Shown: piece by piece, positions 26,933 through 35,679 of the stretch
How the letters are laid out: every line of letters starts with the position of its first letter
Numbering within the stretch: the first letter of the stretch is position 1
From: Dyella caseinilytica
GTDB taxonomy: Bacteria > Pseudomonadota > Gammaproteobacteria > Xanthomonadales > Rhodanobacteraceae
NCBI RefSeq assembly: GCF_016865235.1
Contig: NZ_CP064030.1
Coordinates: 1,798,001-1,862,000, forward strand
DNA: 64,000 bases
Direction: 5' to 3'
Notes under the pieces: model-generated
Databases searched by the model: none
Seen by the model: the letters and a program-made list of their open reading frames with translations, nothing else
Told to the model about the DNA's origin: nothing
Translations under genes and position numbers: made by a program

Positions 26933-26945
26933 CGACGTAATTTTC

Positions 26946-26981
26946 CAGGATTGCGGAAAAATCTCAGGATTGCGGAAAAAT
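26946..26981. repeat. Tandem 17-bp direct repeat near attachment site
   Basis: CAGGATTGCGGAAAAAT occurs perfectly at 26946-26962 and 26965-26981 (period 19). The pair lies 30 bases from the tRNA-Leu 3' end. Spacing and place suit integrase arm-type or excisionase sites. The first copy is also part of a small TTTTCC/GGAAAA inverted repeat. Confidence 0.7.
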
Positions 26982-27010
26982 TCACGCACTCATAAATCGC
27001 TGAAAAGCGT

Positions 27011-27060
27011 TGGTGCCCGGAGCGGGAATCGAACCCGCACAACCTTTCGGTCGAGAGATT
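27011..27060. other. Probable prophage attachment core (tRNA 3' half)
   Basis: The 3' half of tRNA-Leu faces the prophage. Integrases commonly recombine within this part and restore the tRNA. The second copy needed to prove the core would be at the far left end, outside the window. Confidence 0.5.
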
Positions 27061-27097
27061 TTAAGTCTCTTGCGTCTACCAATTTCGCCATCCGGGC
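27011..27097 (-). tRNA. tRNA-Leu (anticodon UAA)
   Basis: On the minus strand the acceptor arms GCCCGGA and TCCGGGC pair, the anticodon loop reads CTTAAAA (anticodon TAA), the T arm has GGTTCGATTCC, and the long variable arm is of class II type. The CCA end is encoded (27013-27011). The 87-nt length fits. The gene is intact although it flanks the prophage. Confidence 0.97.
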
Positions 27098-27193
27098 AGG
27101 GCAGCTACCGGGGTGACGAGAGCTGCAGGCGCGCGGATCGTAACATGCGCCCACCTTTTCGCGGAGCAGTTAGCTCCATTTGTTACAGCGCTA

Positions 27194-27433
27194 TCAGGCT
27201 ACGGCACTTTCAATTGGTGCATCGGGACGTGCGTATTGCGCCAGCCGGATCGTGGAGGCTGGGCCGGGCATCTCTACGCAGGTGCTGCGTCCGGAACGAT
27301 TGTGTTCGTCGCGGGCAGCTTCGCGCGCCAGTTGAATGGCAGGGCCCAGCCGCAATTGGCTGAACAGGGTCGCCGTCTCTCGGCGAATGCTCCAATCCCC
27401 GTCAGGAGATTGTTTGAGCGAGTAGATCACCAT
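27194..27433 (-). CDS. Small conserved hypothetical protein
   Basis: The start is set at the ATG preceded by GGAGG five bases upstream (27433), not the earlier ATG at 27445, giving 79 residues. The sequence (VIYSLKQSPDGDWSIRRE, then an amphipathic helix, then CVEMPGPASTIRLAQYARP) looks like a DUF2188-style small soluble domain common in Xanthomonadales. It is divergent from the response regulator gene. Its function is unknown. Confidence 0.6.
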   Translation of the reverse strand: MVIYSLKQSPDGDWSIRRETATLFSQLRLGPAIQLAREAARDEHNRSGRSTCVEMPGPASTIRLAQYARPDAPIESAVA

Positions 27434-27678
27434 CGGAACCTCCATCGGTTAGCGAGAACTAGCCTTACTGGGGACTGCGACTTACGTGACTTACAACATC
27501 CTATGCACGCAATAATGACATTGAAACTTAGGACTCGTATGTAGGCAATTTCCTACTATTCATGTGGGAGTTGACGCTATATGGAAAATCCTTGCCAATC
27601 GCGAGGTTACGGGCTTGCAATGTGCCGGCTACCCGCCTACTTTGCAGGTGCACAATACCTAGGCAGGGAGAGCGAAAG

Positions 27679-28329
27679 ATGATTGACGTTGTACTCGTGG
27701 ATGATCACGAGCTTGTTCGAACTGGCTTCAGGATGATCCTACAGCAGCCGGATATTCGCATTTGCGGCGAGGCGGGTACAGCCGAGGAAGGGCTGCGTCT
27801 CATCCGGGCTGCCAAGCCTCACATCGCACTGGTCGATGTGCACATGCCCGGCATGAGCGGCATCGAGCTGACCGAGCGGGTGGCACGGGCGAATCTGCCT
27901 ACGCACGTCATCGTCGTAACGGTGGTGGACGATGCGCGTTTTCCGAAGCGACTGTTGGATGCCGGCGCACATGGTTACCTGACCAAGAGCTGCGCTGCCG
28001 AGGAATTGCTCAATGCCGTTCGCCAAGTGGCTGGCGGTCGGCGTTACCTGGCTCCGGCCGTGGCGCAGCAGTTGGCGCTGGCCACTCTGGATGGCGAAGG
28101 TTCGCCATTCGACGTGCTCTCCAGTCGCGAGCTGGAGGTAGCGATGATGTTGGTGCGCGGCAAGGCGCTCACTGCGATTGGCGAGCAGCTCAACCTGAGC
28201 CCCAAGACGGTTTCCACCTACAAGCAGCGGCTTATGGAAAAGCTGCAGGTGGATCATGTGATCAGCCTTGCGCATCTGATGACGGTGCATGGTTTGCTGG
28301 ATACGCACAACAACCAGGTCGGCAACTAA
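27679..28329 (+). CDS. gacA: GacA/UvrY-type response regulator
   Basis: Start at the ATG after GGGAGAG (27679), 216 residues. The receiver domain (1-125) has DD at 8-9, phospho-acceptor Asp53 (ALVDVHMPG) and a Lys in GYLTK. The C-terminal LuxR-type HTH (about 145-210) contains LSPKTVSTYKQRL. The linker (FPKRLLDAGAHGYLTK, RYLAPAVAQQLAL) closely matches GacA/UvrY. In gammaproteobacteria GacA drives small RNAs that titrate CsrA/RsmA. No cognate kinase is in the window. The gene is followed by a strong terminator shared with rne. Confidence 0.82.
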   Translation: MIDVVLVDDHELVRTGFRMILQQPDIRICGEAGTAEEGLRLIRAAKPHIALVDVHMPGMSGIELTERVARANLPTHVIVVTVVDDARFPKRLLDAGAHGYLTKSCAAEELLNAVRQVAGGRRYLAPAVAQQLALATLDGEGSPFDVLSSRELEVAMMLVRGKALTAIGEQLNLSPKTVSTYKQRLMEKLQVDHVISLAHLMTVHGLLDTHNNQVGN

Positions 28330-28357
28330 GCAAGCACCGCCGATACTGCAAGCAAAA

Positions 28358-28388
28358 GAAAGGGCCGGACATTGTCCGGCCCTTTCTT
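28358..28388. terminator. Bidirectional terminator between gacA and rne
   Basis: GAAAGGGCCGGAC-ATT-GTCCGGCCCTTTC is a perfect stem of at least 13 bp with a 3-nt loop, flanked by T-rich sequence to the right and by A-rich sequence to the left. It can serve both convergent genes. Confidence 0.9.
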
Positions 28389-28410
28389 TTTGGATCCTTG
28401 AACCGGCTCG

Positions 28411-31400
28411 TCAGGAGAGCCGGTTGTCATGCTGCTCATGCGGCGGCGCATCTTCGTTGGAAGCGGGTTCTTCCTTGGCTTCCTGGTGGCCATGTTCCGG
28501 TTGAGCCGAAGCGTGGTGACGAAGCGGCTGCGAAAGTAGGTCGCCTTGCTCTGGCTGATGGAACAGCGGAGCCGGTGCCACCGGAGCAGGTGTCACGATT
28601 TCCGTGACCGGTGCGGGGGCGTCCTCCGCAGCCTCAACGACCGGTTTGATAACCGGGGCAACCTCATTGATCACGATCGGCGCGACGGGCGCAGTGACAT
28701 GCGCTTCGTTAACGGCCAGTGTGACGTCATTGTCGTGCGATACCGCCACGGTCACGACTTCCGACGGCGTCGCGGGCGTTTCGGCCTTCTGCTCGGCAAC
28801 TGCTTCGCTTACGACCGGAGCCGGTACCGTTTCAGCGGCTTCGCGCACCGGAATCGGCGGCAATACCGGCAGATTGAACGAAGCGGCTACCGGGGCAGGG
28901 GCGATGATCACCGGTACTGCCGTGTGCTCTTCCGCTGCCGGTGCATGATGGGTTTCCGTTTCGACAGATGCCTTGACTGCATCGGCCTCTGTGGTCGGGA
29001 ACGTGGCAGGTTGCGGCGCTTCAATCGCAGCAACGCTCGCTTCTGCCGCGGTGACTTCCGTGGCAAGCTTCTGTACCGGCGCCTCAACGCGCGACGGCAC
29101 TTCTGCGCGCGGCGACTCGACAGTCAAGGGCTCGGGCTTCGCTTCCGGAACATGGATGGCTTCTGGCGCGTCGTCGCCCTCATCGCGATCCTCGTCATCC
29201 AGCACGTCGCCAAGCTGCTCGTTCGCTACGGCGCCGGTTGCGGTGGCACTGTCGTGACGGCGGCGGCGACGGCCACCACGGCGGCCACGGCGACGACGCG
29301 ACTGACCCGCTTCAAGTGTCTCGGCCGCAGCGTTCTGTACGCCTTCGGCTACGGTTGCTACTGCAACGACGGTTTCTGCAGTGGGCTTGGGTATTTCCGT
29401 AGCTTGAGCCGGTGCCGGCGAATTGGCGCCAGCCGCTTGCTGCGGACGCTCGGCTTGCGGTGCACGCTCAGCCTGTGGCTGGCGCTGCTGACGTTCTTGC
29501 TGGGGCTGCTTGGCGGCTTGCGCATTCTGCTGTTTGTTGCGCTGCTCGGCGTTAGCGGCCTCGTTGGCCTGGGTCTGCTTCGGCTGACGCTGTTCCTGCT
29601 TGTTGCCTTGCTGTTGCGGTTGCTGCTGGCGGCCCTGCGCTTGCTGCTCATTGCGCTGGCGCTGATTCGGGTTCTTGCCTTGTCCTTGCTGCTGCGCGTT
29701 ACCGCGAGCGCCGGCACCCTGCTGCTCGCGCTGCTGGCGCGGAGCACCGTCAGCGCGGTTGCGCTGTTCGTTGCGGCGGTTATCTTGCTGCCTGCCGCGC
29801 TGTGTTTCCTGACGCGCCACCGGTGCGGGGGCTGGGGCAGGTGCAGCGGTTTCGTCGCCGCCACGGAAGAGACCGCCGAACAGGCGGGAGAAAAAGCCGC
29901 CGTTGCCCTTACCGTTGCTCTTGAGAGCAGGTGCCGTCGCAGCCACCGGCTGGCGTTTTGTGGCCGGTGCCGGTGCAGGGGCCGCTGCCGCGGGCTCGTC
30001 CTCGCGCACTGGCGCAGGGCTGGCCGGCACAATGCCACTGACAGCGGGCTGCTCGGTGCTGCCCAAAGCCTGGCCCATTTTGCGGATGGAGGTGGGCTCT
30101 TCAGCAGTGAGGCGCTCGTAGCTGGGCTTGCTGTGCTCGCCCATGTCCACTTCGCGGATGCGCTGGATCTCGATGTGCGGCGTGTCGAGCTTGTCGTCCG
30201 CCACGATCACCACGTGCACCTTGTTGCGCAGTTCGATCTCCACCACGCTGGCGCGCTTTTCGTTGAGCATGAAGTTAGCCACGCTCGCCGGGGCCTGCAC
30301 CAGCACCTGGCCGGTGTTGTCCTTCATGGCGTGTTCTTCGATCAGGCGCAGGGTCGACAGCGAGAGCGATTCCACGCTGCGGATGTGGCCGTGGCCATCG
30401 CAGCGCGGGCAAACGATCTGGGTAGCCTCACCCAGCGATGGGCGCAGGCGCTGACGCGACATTTCCATAAGGCCGAAGCGTGAGATGCGGCCGATCTGGA
30501 TGCGTGCCCGGTCCAGCTTGGACGCTTCCTTCAGGCGCTCTTCGACTTCCCGCTGGTGCTTGGGGCTGTCCATGTCGATGAAGTCGATCACGATCAGGCC
30601 GCCGGCATCGCGGATGCGCAACTGACGGGCGATCTCGGTGGCCGCTTCCAGGTTGGTGTTGAAGGCGGTCTCTTCGATATCCCCGCCCTTGGTAGCCTTG
30701 GACGAGTTGATGTCGATCGCGGTCAGCGCTTCGGTCTGGTCGATCACGATCGAGCCGCCGGAAGGCAGGCGCACGCTGCGGTCGAAGGCACTCTCGATCT
30801 GGGTTTCGATCTGGTAGCGCGAGAACAGCGGGGTGTCGTCCTTGTACAGCTTCAGCTTGCGCAAAGCATTGGGCATCACTTGCTGTACGAATTCGCGGGC
30901 GTCGTTGTAGAGCGACTCCTCGTCGATCAGGATCTCACCGATGTCATTGCGCAGGTAGTCGCGCAGGGCGCGGATGAACAGCTTGGATTCCTGGTAGATC
31001 AGGAACGGTGCCTTCTGCGCCTGGGCGGCCGACGAGATGGCCTTCCACAGCTGGATCAGGTAGTCGAGATCCCACTGCAGCTCTTCGGCATCGCGGCCCA
31101 TGCCGGCGGTACGCACGATCAGGCCCATGTCGTCCGGAACGGTCAGGTGTTCCAGCGCCTCCTTCAATGCCTGGCGGTCTTCACCCTCGATGCGACGAGA
31201 AACACCGCCGGCCTTCGGGTTGTTTGGCATCAGCACCATGTAGCGGCCGGCCAGGCTGATGAAGGTGGTGAGGGCGGCACCCTTGTTGCCACGCTCTTCC
31301 TTCTCGACCTGGACAACGACTTCCAGGCCTTCCTTCAGCAGTTCGCGGATGTTCGACTTGTAGGGATCCAGGCCCGGCGTGAAGTACTCGCGGGCGATTT

Positions 31401-31614
31401 CCTTCAGCGGAAGGAAGCCATGGCGCTCGGCGCCGTAGTCGACAAAGCAGGCTTCGAGGGATTGCTCAACGCGCGTGATACGGCCTTTGTAGATATTGGC
31501 CTTTTTCTGTTCGCGGGAGGGGATTTCAATATCGAGATCGTAAAGGGTTTGGCCATCAACGATGGCCACACGCAACTCCTCACGCTGAGTTGCGTTGATC
31601 AACATTCTTTTCAT
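28411..31614 (-). CDS. rne: Ribonuclease E
   Basis: Start at the ATG of MKRMLINATQ, giving 1067 residues; the ORF continues upstream but that part is not coding-like. The catalytic half has an S1 domain (NIYKGRITRVEQSLEACFVD, about 40-120), a DNase I-like region with the metal-binding Asp pair (AIDINSSKA; VIDFIDMD) and the Zn-link CPRC near 404. The C-terminal half is disordered, with a GGFFSRLFGGLFRGG amphipathic helix (membrane anchor), Gln-rich runs and an Arg-rich RNA-binding block (RRRRGRRGGRRRRRH). It starts mRNA decay and matures rRNA and tRNA. Confidence 0.97.
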   Translation of the reverse strand: MKRMLINATQREELRVAIVDGQTLYDLDIEIPSREQKKANIYKGRITRVEQSLEACFVDYGAERHGFLPLKEIAREYFTPGLDPYKSNIRELLKEGLEVVVQVEKEERGNKGAALTTFISLAGRYMVLMPNNPKAGGVSRRIEGEDRQALKEALEHLTVPDDMGLIVRTAGMGRDAEELQWDLDYLIQLWKAISSAAQAQKAPFLIYQESKLFIRALRDYLRNDIGEILIDEESLYNDAREFVQQVMPNALRKLKLYKDDTPLFSRYQIETQIESAFDRSVRLPSGGSIVIDQTEALTAIDINSSKATKGGDIEETAFNTNLEAATEIARQLRIRDAGGLIVIDFIDMDSPKHQREVEERLKEASKLDRARIQIGRISRFGLMEMSRQRLRPSLGEATQIVCPRCDGHGHIRSVESLSLSTLRLIEEHAMKDNTGQVLVQAPASVANFMLNEKRASVVEIELRNKVHVVIVADDKLDTPHIEIQRIREVDMGEHSKPSYERLTAEEPTSIRKMGQALGSTEQPAVSGIVPASPAPVREDEPAAAAPAPAPATKRQPVAATAPALKSNGKGNGGFFSRLFGGLFRGGDETAAPAPAPAPVARQETQRGRQQDNRRNEQRNRADGAPRQQREQQGAGARGNAQQQGQGKNPNQRQRNEQQAQGRQQQPQQQGNKQEQRQPKQTQANEAANAEQRNKQQNAQAAKQPQQERQQRQPQAERAPQAERPQQAAGANSPAPAQATEIPKPTAETVVAVATVAEGVQNAAAETLEAGQSRRRRGRRGGRRRRRHDSATATGAVANEQLGDVLDDEDRDEGDDAPEAIHVPEAKPEPLTVESPRAEVPSRVEAPVQKLATEVTAAEASVAAIEAPQPATFPTTEADAVKASVETETHHAPAAEEHTAVPVIIAPAPVAASFNLPVLPPIPVREAAETVPAPVVSEAVAEQKAETPATPSEVVTVAVSHDNDVTLAVNEAHVTAPVAPIVINEVAPVIKPVVEAAEDAPAPVTEIVTPAPVAPAPLFHQPEQGDLLSQPLRHHASAQPEHGHQEAKEEPASNEDAPPHEQHDNRLS

Positions 31615-31952
31615 TGTGATTCCTCGGCTTGGCCGCGCGTCGCGCGCCGCGGTGGCGCCTGGTGTGGCGGCCTGTCCGGGGATCGCGCCGCTGCGGTAAA
31701 GCGGCAAAATAAACGGTAACGTTCCCGATACCGGGGTGATTCTTGGGCACGCATGCCACGTTGTCTGTCTGCACATGAGACCGGACAAGCGGCTACCCGA
31801 ACCGTTACGATTACAGGGTGTTTGCAACTGGCTGCCGTGATGGCGACCGAGCCAAACCTCACCAGCGTTACGGGCAGGCACCCGGCCTTCACAAACGTCG
31901 GCCGACCGGGTTAAGCGCCGTACGAGTATCCTCTCTACCCAGGTTTTTTTCA
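31615..31952. promoter_or_regulatory. rne 5' leader / rne-rluC divergent control region
   Basis: The 338-bp gap separates divergent rne and rluC. Long rne leaders with autoregulatory hairpins are known in enterics. Here, on the minus strand, GCCGCT-TTACCGC-AGCGGC (31687-31705) can fold, and a GC-rich inverted repeat (GCGCGCGACGCGCG region) lies near the start codon. Promoters could not be fixed by eye. No ORF looks real in it. Confidence 0.5.
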
Positions 31953-32981
31953 ATGCAGACGGCAACTTCCCCCGATGCACCTCAAGGGGTGCGTCAAGTC
32001 GAGATCGGCCCGGAGCGGGACGGTCAGCGCATCGACAATGCGCTGATGACCATCCTCAAGGGCGTGCCCAAAAGCATGATCTACCGCCTTCTGCGCACCG
32101 GCCAGGTGCGGGTGAACGGCAAGCGGGCGAAGCCGGATACCCGTCTCACCCTGGGTGATATGCTGCGCATCCCACCGGTCCGGGTAGCCGAACGGCCGGC
32201 CGAGAAGGGTGCCTCCGAAGGAGCGATTGGGGCCGTCACCGAGGCCATCATTTTCGAGGACAAGCACTTCCTGGTGATCGACAAGCCCTCCGGCATGGCC
32301 AGCCATGGCGGCAGCGGTGTCAGCCATGGGGCCATCGAGCTGTTGCGGCAGGCCCGACCCAAAGAGCATCTGGAGTTGGTCCATCGCCTGGACCGGGACA
32401 CCAGCGGGGTGCTGGTGTTCGCCCGCACTCGTGCTGGGCTGGTCGGTCTGCAGGCCGCGATCCGGGCCGGTGAGGTGACCAAACAATATTTATGTCTGAT
32501 GGTCGGTCATCCGTCCAAAGCGCGCTTCGACGTGAATGCGCCGCTGCAGAAATCGATCCTGCAGGGCGGTGAGCGAATGGTGAAAGTGTCCGACGGTGGC
32601 AAACCCTCGCTCACCTTCTTCCGCGAAATGGAACAGTACCCCGGCGCGCGCTTGATGCAGGCCACCCTGGGTACGGGCCGCACCCATCAGATCCGTGTGC
32701 ATGCGGCGCACGTCGGCCATCCACTGGCCGGTGACACGAAGTACGGTGATCGTGATGCCAACAAGCGCTTTAAGGATAAGGGCCTGAACCGGCTGTTCCT
32801 GCATGCGTCGAACATGTCGTTCGAGCTGGATGGCCGTTCATACGGGTTCTCAGCGCCTCTGCCGGATGAGCTGAAGACTTTCCTGGATACCTTGGCATCA
32901 AGAGGCAGCCCTCGTCGTCCGCGTAGCTCGTCCAGACCCGACCCGAAGGGCCGACCCTTTAAAGGAAAAAGCGCGCGCTGA
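31953..32981 (+). CDS. rluC: Ribosomal large subunit pseudouridine synthase C
   Basis: Start at the ATG of MQTATSPDAP; 342 residues. An N-terminal S4 RNA-binding domain (about 30-95: DNALMTILKGVPKSMIYRLLRTGQVRVNGKR) is followed by the RluA-family catalytic domain with the active Asp in HRLDRDTSG (about 150) and the RTHQIRVH motif. RluC modifies 23S rRNA at 955, 2504 and 2580. It diverges from rne as in many gammaproteobacteria. Its 3' end overlaps the convergent membrane gene by 23 bp. The C-terminal tail is basic. Confidence 0.93.
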   Translation: MQTATSPDAPQGVRQVEIGPERDGQRIDNALMTILKGVPKSMIYRLLRTGQVRVNGKRAKPDTRLTLGDMLRIPPVRVAERPAEKGASEGAIGAVTEAIIFEDKHFLVIDKPSGMASHGGSGVSHGAIELLRQARPKEHLELVHRLDRDTSGVLVFARTRAGLVGLQAAIRAGEVTKQYLCLMVGHPSKARFDVNAPLQKSILQGGERMVKVSDGGKPSLTFFREMEQYPGARLMQATLGTGRTHQIRVHAAHVGHPLAGDTKYGDRDANKRFKDKGLNRLFLHASNMSFELDGRSYGFSAPLPDELKTFLDTLASRGSPRRPRSSSRPDPKGRPFKGKSAR

Positions 32982-34458
32982 CTTCCAGCGAGCGCACCAA
33001 GCCGCCAACCAGTCCGGACTCGACCAGCAGCGCGCAGGCGGCGTGGGCCAGCCCGATGGGCAGCACGCTGCGCGAACGCCGGAAGCACCAGGCCCACCAC
33101 AGTTCGGCAATAAAGCACAGCTGCATCAGCATGCCGTTCGGGGTATGCAGCAAGGCAAACAACAGGGCGACCGCGATGATCGAGGGCGCAGTGCGGTGAC
33201 GCGTCATCTGCTCGACTCTCGGCAGCAGCACGATCAACATCAGCCACTGCTGGAGCCAGGCCCAGGCAAAGTAGGTAAGCACGTGGCCCAGCGGCAGCGG
33301 ATGCAACGCATGGCCACGTGTTGCGATGAGTACCAGGGTCACCGGCACGGTCAGCGAGGGCCATAGCCAGTCTCGTCCCGTCGTTGGCCATCGCCACAGG
33401 CGCGGCAGGTGTCGGCGCTCAATAAAGAAGGCGTAGGCAAGGCCGCCGCCGAAAGCCAGGATGCCCAGAGCAGTCGGATAGAGCCCCCAATGGAGGCCGA
33501 TCACCAACCATAACGGCCCCAGCAGACAACCGGTGATCTCAAGCCAGGCGCGAGGCGGACCTTTGATAGGCCGGGCAGCCAGCCATGCAAGCGCCACCAA
33601 ATAGAGTACGCAAGCGATCCACCACAAAGTGGTACGCGAGATTGGTGGCGACGCCTGCGGTGTTGCCCCGGCAGGCAGGATCAAGGCTCCGGGCCATCGT
33701 GCAAGCAGCTGATCACGCAAGGACAGCATGTTTTCTGCGCTAAGACCATGGGGAAGGCGGAACCACGGCATGGCCTGGTTGCCGCCCCGCACAAACGCTT
33801 GTTCGACATGGCCCGACGGAAGATCGATGGCGGTGCCAGGGGCAGGCATCATCGGTTCGGTGGTCAGCAATGCAGCCGACGTCAACTGCGCACTGGCGCT
33901 GGCAGGGATCTGTAGGGTCAGCCGCAACATCCGGGCGACACCTGGCGCTGGGCATTGGCTGGCGCCCACGGGTTGCCAACGCAGACTGCGCAGATCGATA
34001 CGCAAAGTGCGTGTGTCAGGTGTTAGCGCGCTGGCGACAGCGATCTGACACGTGGGCGTCAGATCGGAACCCCAGATAAGCCCCAGCGTGCCGGGTGCAC
34101 TGCTTTCCAGTTGCACCTGCAGTATCGGCCAGTGCGCGAGATCCAGTGCATCCTCCACCGGTAGGCCGAGTTCGAAAGGCGTGCCGTCCTGACTGGTGAT
34201 GCGCAGCGTGTCGTCGTTATGCGCAAGCGCGGCATGTCCGAAGGCGCGGCCTGCGATCAGGTCGCGTGGCTTGTGCAGATGCCATTGCCATAAAGATCGG
34301 CCCGTCTCGACCCGCGCGAGCCGCCGGTTGGCGTCATCAAGCAGCCGGTTTGTCGTGATACGTGCGGCGAACCAGCCAAGCACCATGCAGATGACAACAG
34401 CGGCCAGCATGTAGCCGGCAAAGATCCCGACACTGCGCAGGCGCTGGCGCTGATCCAA
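32959..34458 (-). CDS. CPBP-like membrane protein lacking the catalytic Glu pair
   Basis: The 499-residue protein has an N-terminal transmembrane segment (about 12-32), a periplasmic beta-rich domain (about 35-270) and about seven C-terminal transmembrane helices. The last helices follow the CPBP (Rce1-like) layout: FALLHTPN for the second motif and GLAHAACALL for the third. The first motif reads LQQWLMLIV where active members have EExxxR. So it may be a non-catalytic relative or only fold-similar. It lies 12 nt downstream of phhB and overlaps the convergent rluC end. Confidence 0.65.
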   Translation of the reverse strand: MDQRQRLRSVGIFAGYMLAAVVICMVLGWFAARITTNRLLDDANRRLARVETGRSLWQWHLHKPRDLIAGRAFGHAALAHNDDTLRITSQDGTPFELGLPVEDALDLAHWPILQVQLESSAPGTLGLIWGSDLTPTCQIAVASALTPDTRTLRIDLRSLRWQPVGASQCPAPGVARMLRLTLQIPASASAQLTSAALLTTEPMMPAPGTAIDLPSGHVEQAFVRGGNQAMPWFRLPHGLSAENMLSLRDQLLARWPGALILPAGATPQASPPISRTTLWWIACVLYLVALAWLAARPIKGPPRAWLEITGCLLGPLWLVIGLHWGLYPTALGILAFGGGLAYAFFIERRHLPRLWRWPTTGRDWLWPSLTVPVTLVLIATRGHALHPLPLGHVLTYFAWAWLQQWLMLIVLLPRVEQMTRHRTAPSIIAVALLFALLHTPNGMLMQLCFIAELWWAWCFRRSRSVLPIGLAHAACALLVESGLVGGLVRSLEVSARFFL

Positions 34459-34470
34459 TGGAGGCGCCGT

Positions 34471-34812
34471 TCAGTGGGCGAGCAGGGCGTCGACGCGTGC
34501 CGCGCAGATGAAATCGTTCAACGACAGGCCGCCCACGTCATGCGTGGACCAGCGTAGCTTGCAATGGCCGTAGCCGGCCTCGATATCGGGATGGTGGTCC
34601 TCATGATTGGCCATGAAGCCGACCGCGTTGATGAAGCCGAGCGTGTGATGGAAATTTTCGAAGCGGTAGTCCTTCACCAGCGCATCCCCTTTTTCGCTGA
34701 GCTTCCAGCCTGGCACCACCGGCAGCAAAGCGCTGATAGCGGCTTCGTCCAACGCGTGTTCCTTGCCTTTGCGAGGCTGGCAGTGTTGGGCGGCGAGCGG
34801 AAGGGCGGTCAT
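34471..34812 (-). CDS. phhB: Pterin-4a-carbinolamine dehydratase
   Basis: The start is the ATG of MTALPLAAQHC, which has GGAG six bases upstream; two earlier Mets lack a site. The 113-residue length and the NHEDHHPDIE motif with later WSTHDVGGLS fit the PCD family. The enzyme dehydrates 4a-hydroxy-tetrahydropterin made by phenylalanine hydroxylase and recycles the cofactor. phhA is not in the window. It heads a two-gene unit with the CPBP-like gene and diverges from nfuA. Confidence 0.92.
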   Translation of the reverse strand: MTALPLAAQHCQPRKGKEHALDEAAISALLPVVPGWKLSEKGDALVKDYRFENFHHTLGFINAVGFMANHEDHHPDIEAGYGHCKLRWSTHDVGGLSLNDFICAARVDALLAH

Positions 34813-34949
34813 GGTGATCTCCGTAGTCATGGACTGAAGCGCCGAAACTGTACGCGAAAACGTCACGTTCGGACATTCGTGATGAAACAGGACTAAAATG
34901 GTGCTGTATAGCCCGTCCTACAGGGCATTGAAATGATTCCGGAGCAGGC

Positions 34950-35558
34950 ATGATCGAGATTTCCGAGCGCGCGCAGGAGCACTTCCAGCGCCTACTCTCG
35001 CAACAAGGCATTGAAGGGTTGGGTATCCGTGTGCGCGTGACCGCGCCGGGCACTCCTGCGGCCGATTGCGAGCTGGAATTCTGCGAACCACAAGAACTGA
35101 TCGGCAGCGAGTGGACGATCGAGTGCCACGGCTTCAACTTCCATATCGAAGGCGACAGTGCTCCTTGGCTGGAAGGTGCCACCATCGACTTCGAACCCAA
35201 TCAGACCGGTGGCCAGCTCAATATCCGCGCGCCCAAGATCAAGGGCGAATTGCCGGGCATGGAAGCTGGCTTGGTCGAGCGCGTGCGCTACGTGCTGGAG
35301 GCGGAAGTGAATCCGCGCATTGCTGCACATGGCGGACGCGTCAGCTTGCTGGAGATCGATGCGAACGGCGTGGTGTTGCTGCAGTTCGGTGGTGGTTGTC
35401 ATGGTTGCGGCATGGTTGACGTGACGCTCAAGCATGGCGTGGAAAAAACGCTGCGTGAGCGAGTGCCGGAAATTACTGAAGTGCGGGATGCGACCGACCA
35501 TAAGGGTGGAAGCAATCCGTATTACCGCAAGCACGAAGGGCAGTCTGCGATGGGCTGA
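34950..35558 (+). CDS. nfuA: Fe/S biogenesis protein NfuA
   Basis: The 202-residue protein has an N-terminal degenerate A-type domain (about 1-95) and a C-terminal Nfu domain with the cluster-binding CxxC (GGGCHGCGMVD, Cys at about 150 and 153). It carries [4Fe-4S] clusters to client enzymes, especially under oxidative stress or iron limitation. It stands alone on + with GGAGCAGGC upstream. A GATE-like end (SNPYYRKHEG) also matches NfuA. Confidence 0.95.
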   Translation: MIEISERAQEHFQRLLSQQGIEGLGIRVRVTAPGTPAADCELEFCEPQELIGSEWTIECHGFNFHIEGDSAPWLEGATIDFEPNQTGGQLNIRAPKIKGELPGMEAGLVERVRYVLEAEVNPRIAAHGGRVSLLEIDANGVVLLQFGGGCHGCGMVDVTLKHGVEKTLRERVPEITEVRDATDHKGGSNPYYRKHEGQSAMG

Positions 35559-35615
35559 GTTTTTCGTTTCTGTTTGCGCAGCGAATAGCGTTTTCTACCA
35601 AATTGCCTGTTTCCT

Positions 35616-35653
35616 CTCAGTGTCATTCCGGCCTTCGCCGGAATGACACTGAG
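35616..35653. repeat. Perfect palindromic intergenic repeat
   Basis: A 17-bp perfect inverted repeat (CTCAGTGTCATTCCGGC ... GCCGGAATGACACTGAG) with a CTTC loop lies 58 bases after nfuA. A degenerate copy with the same CCGGCCTTCGC core is at 47075-47102, so it is probably a dispersed REP-like element. No T run follows, so it is not a classical terminator. Confidence 0.8.
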
Positions 35654-35679
35654 ATAAGGTGGATGTCTTAAATCAACCG

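Larger units (their letters stand above)
1..27010 (+). mobile_element. Late-gene half of a myovirus-type prophage in tRNA-Leu
   Basis: All genes from 30 to 26932 are on + and run lysis, packaging, head, neck, contractile tail, baseplate, fibres, then a lysogenic-conversion gene. A DUF3383 sheath, gp25-like wedge, gpJ-like protein and spike show a contractile tail. Base composition is lower in GC than the chromosome to the right. The element ends next to the 3' end of a tRNA-Leu gene, a common integrase target. No integrase, repressor or replication gene is visible, so the element must extend left of base 1. The structural genes look intact. Whether it is inducible cannot be judged from this part. 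Confidence 0.93.

Noticed and set aside
28441..29800. Possible tandem repeats in the rne 3' half
   Set aside because: They are imperfect Gln/Pro/Ala codon runs of a disordered protein, not DNA repeats of an element.
28546..30483. 645-residue + strand ORF
   Set aside because: It is antisense to the low-complexity C-terminal half of rne; Arg/Leu-rich translation reflects the complementary codons.
30556..31719. 387-residue + strand ORF
   Set aside because: Antisense to the conserved catalytic half of rne; no domain recognised.
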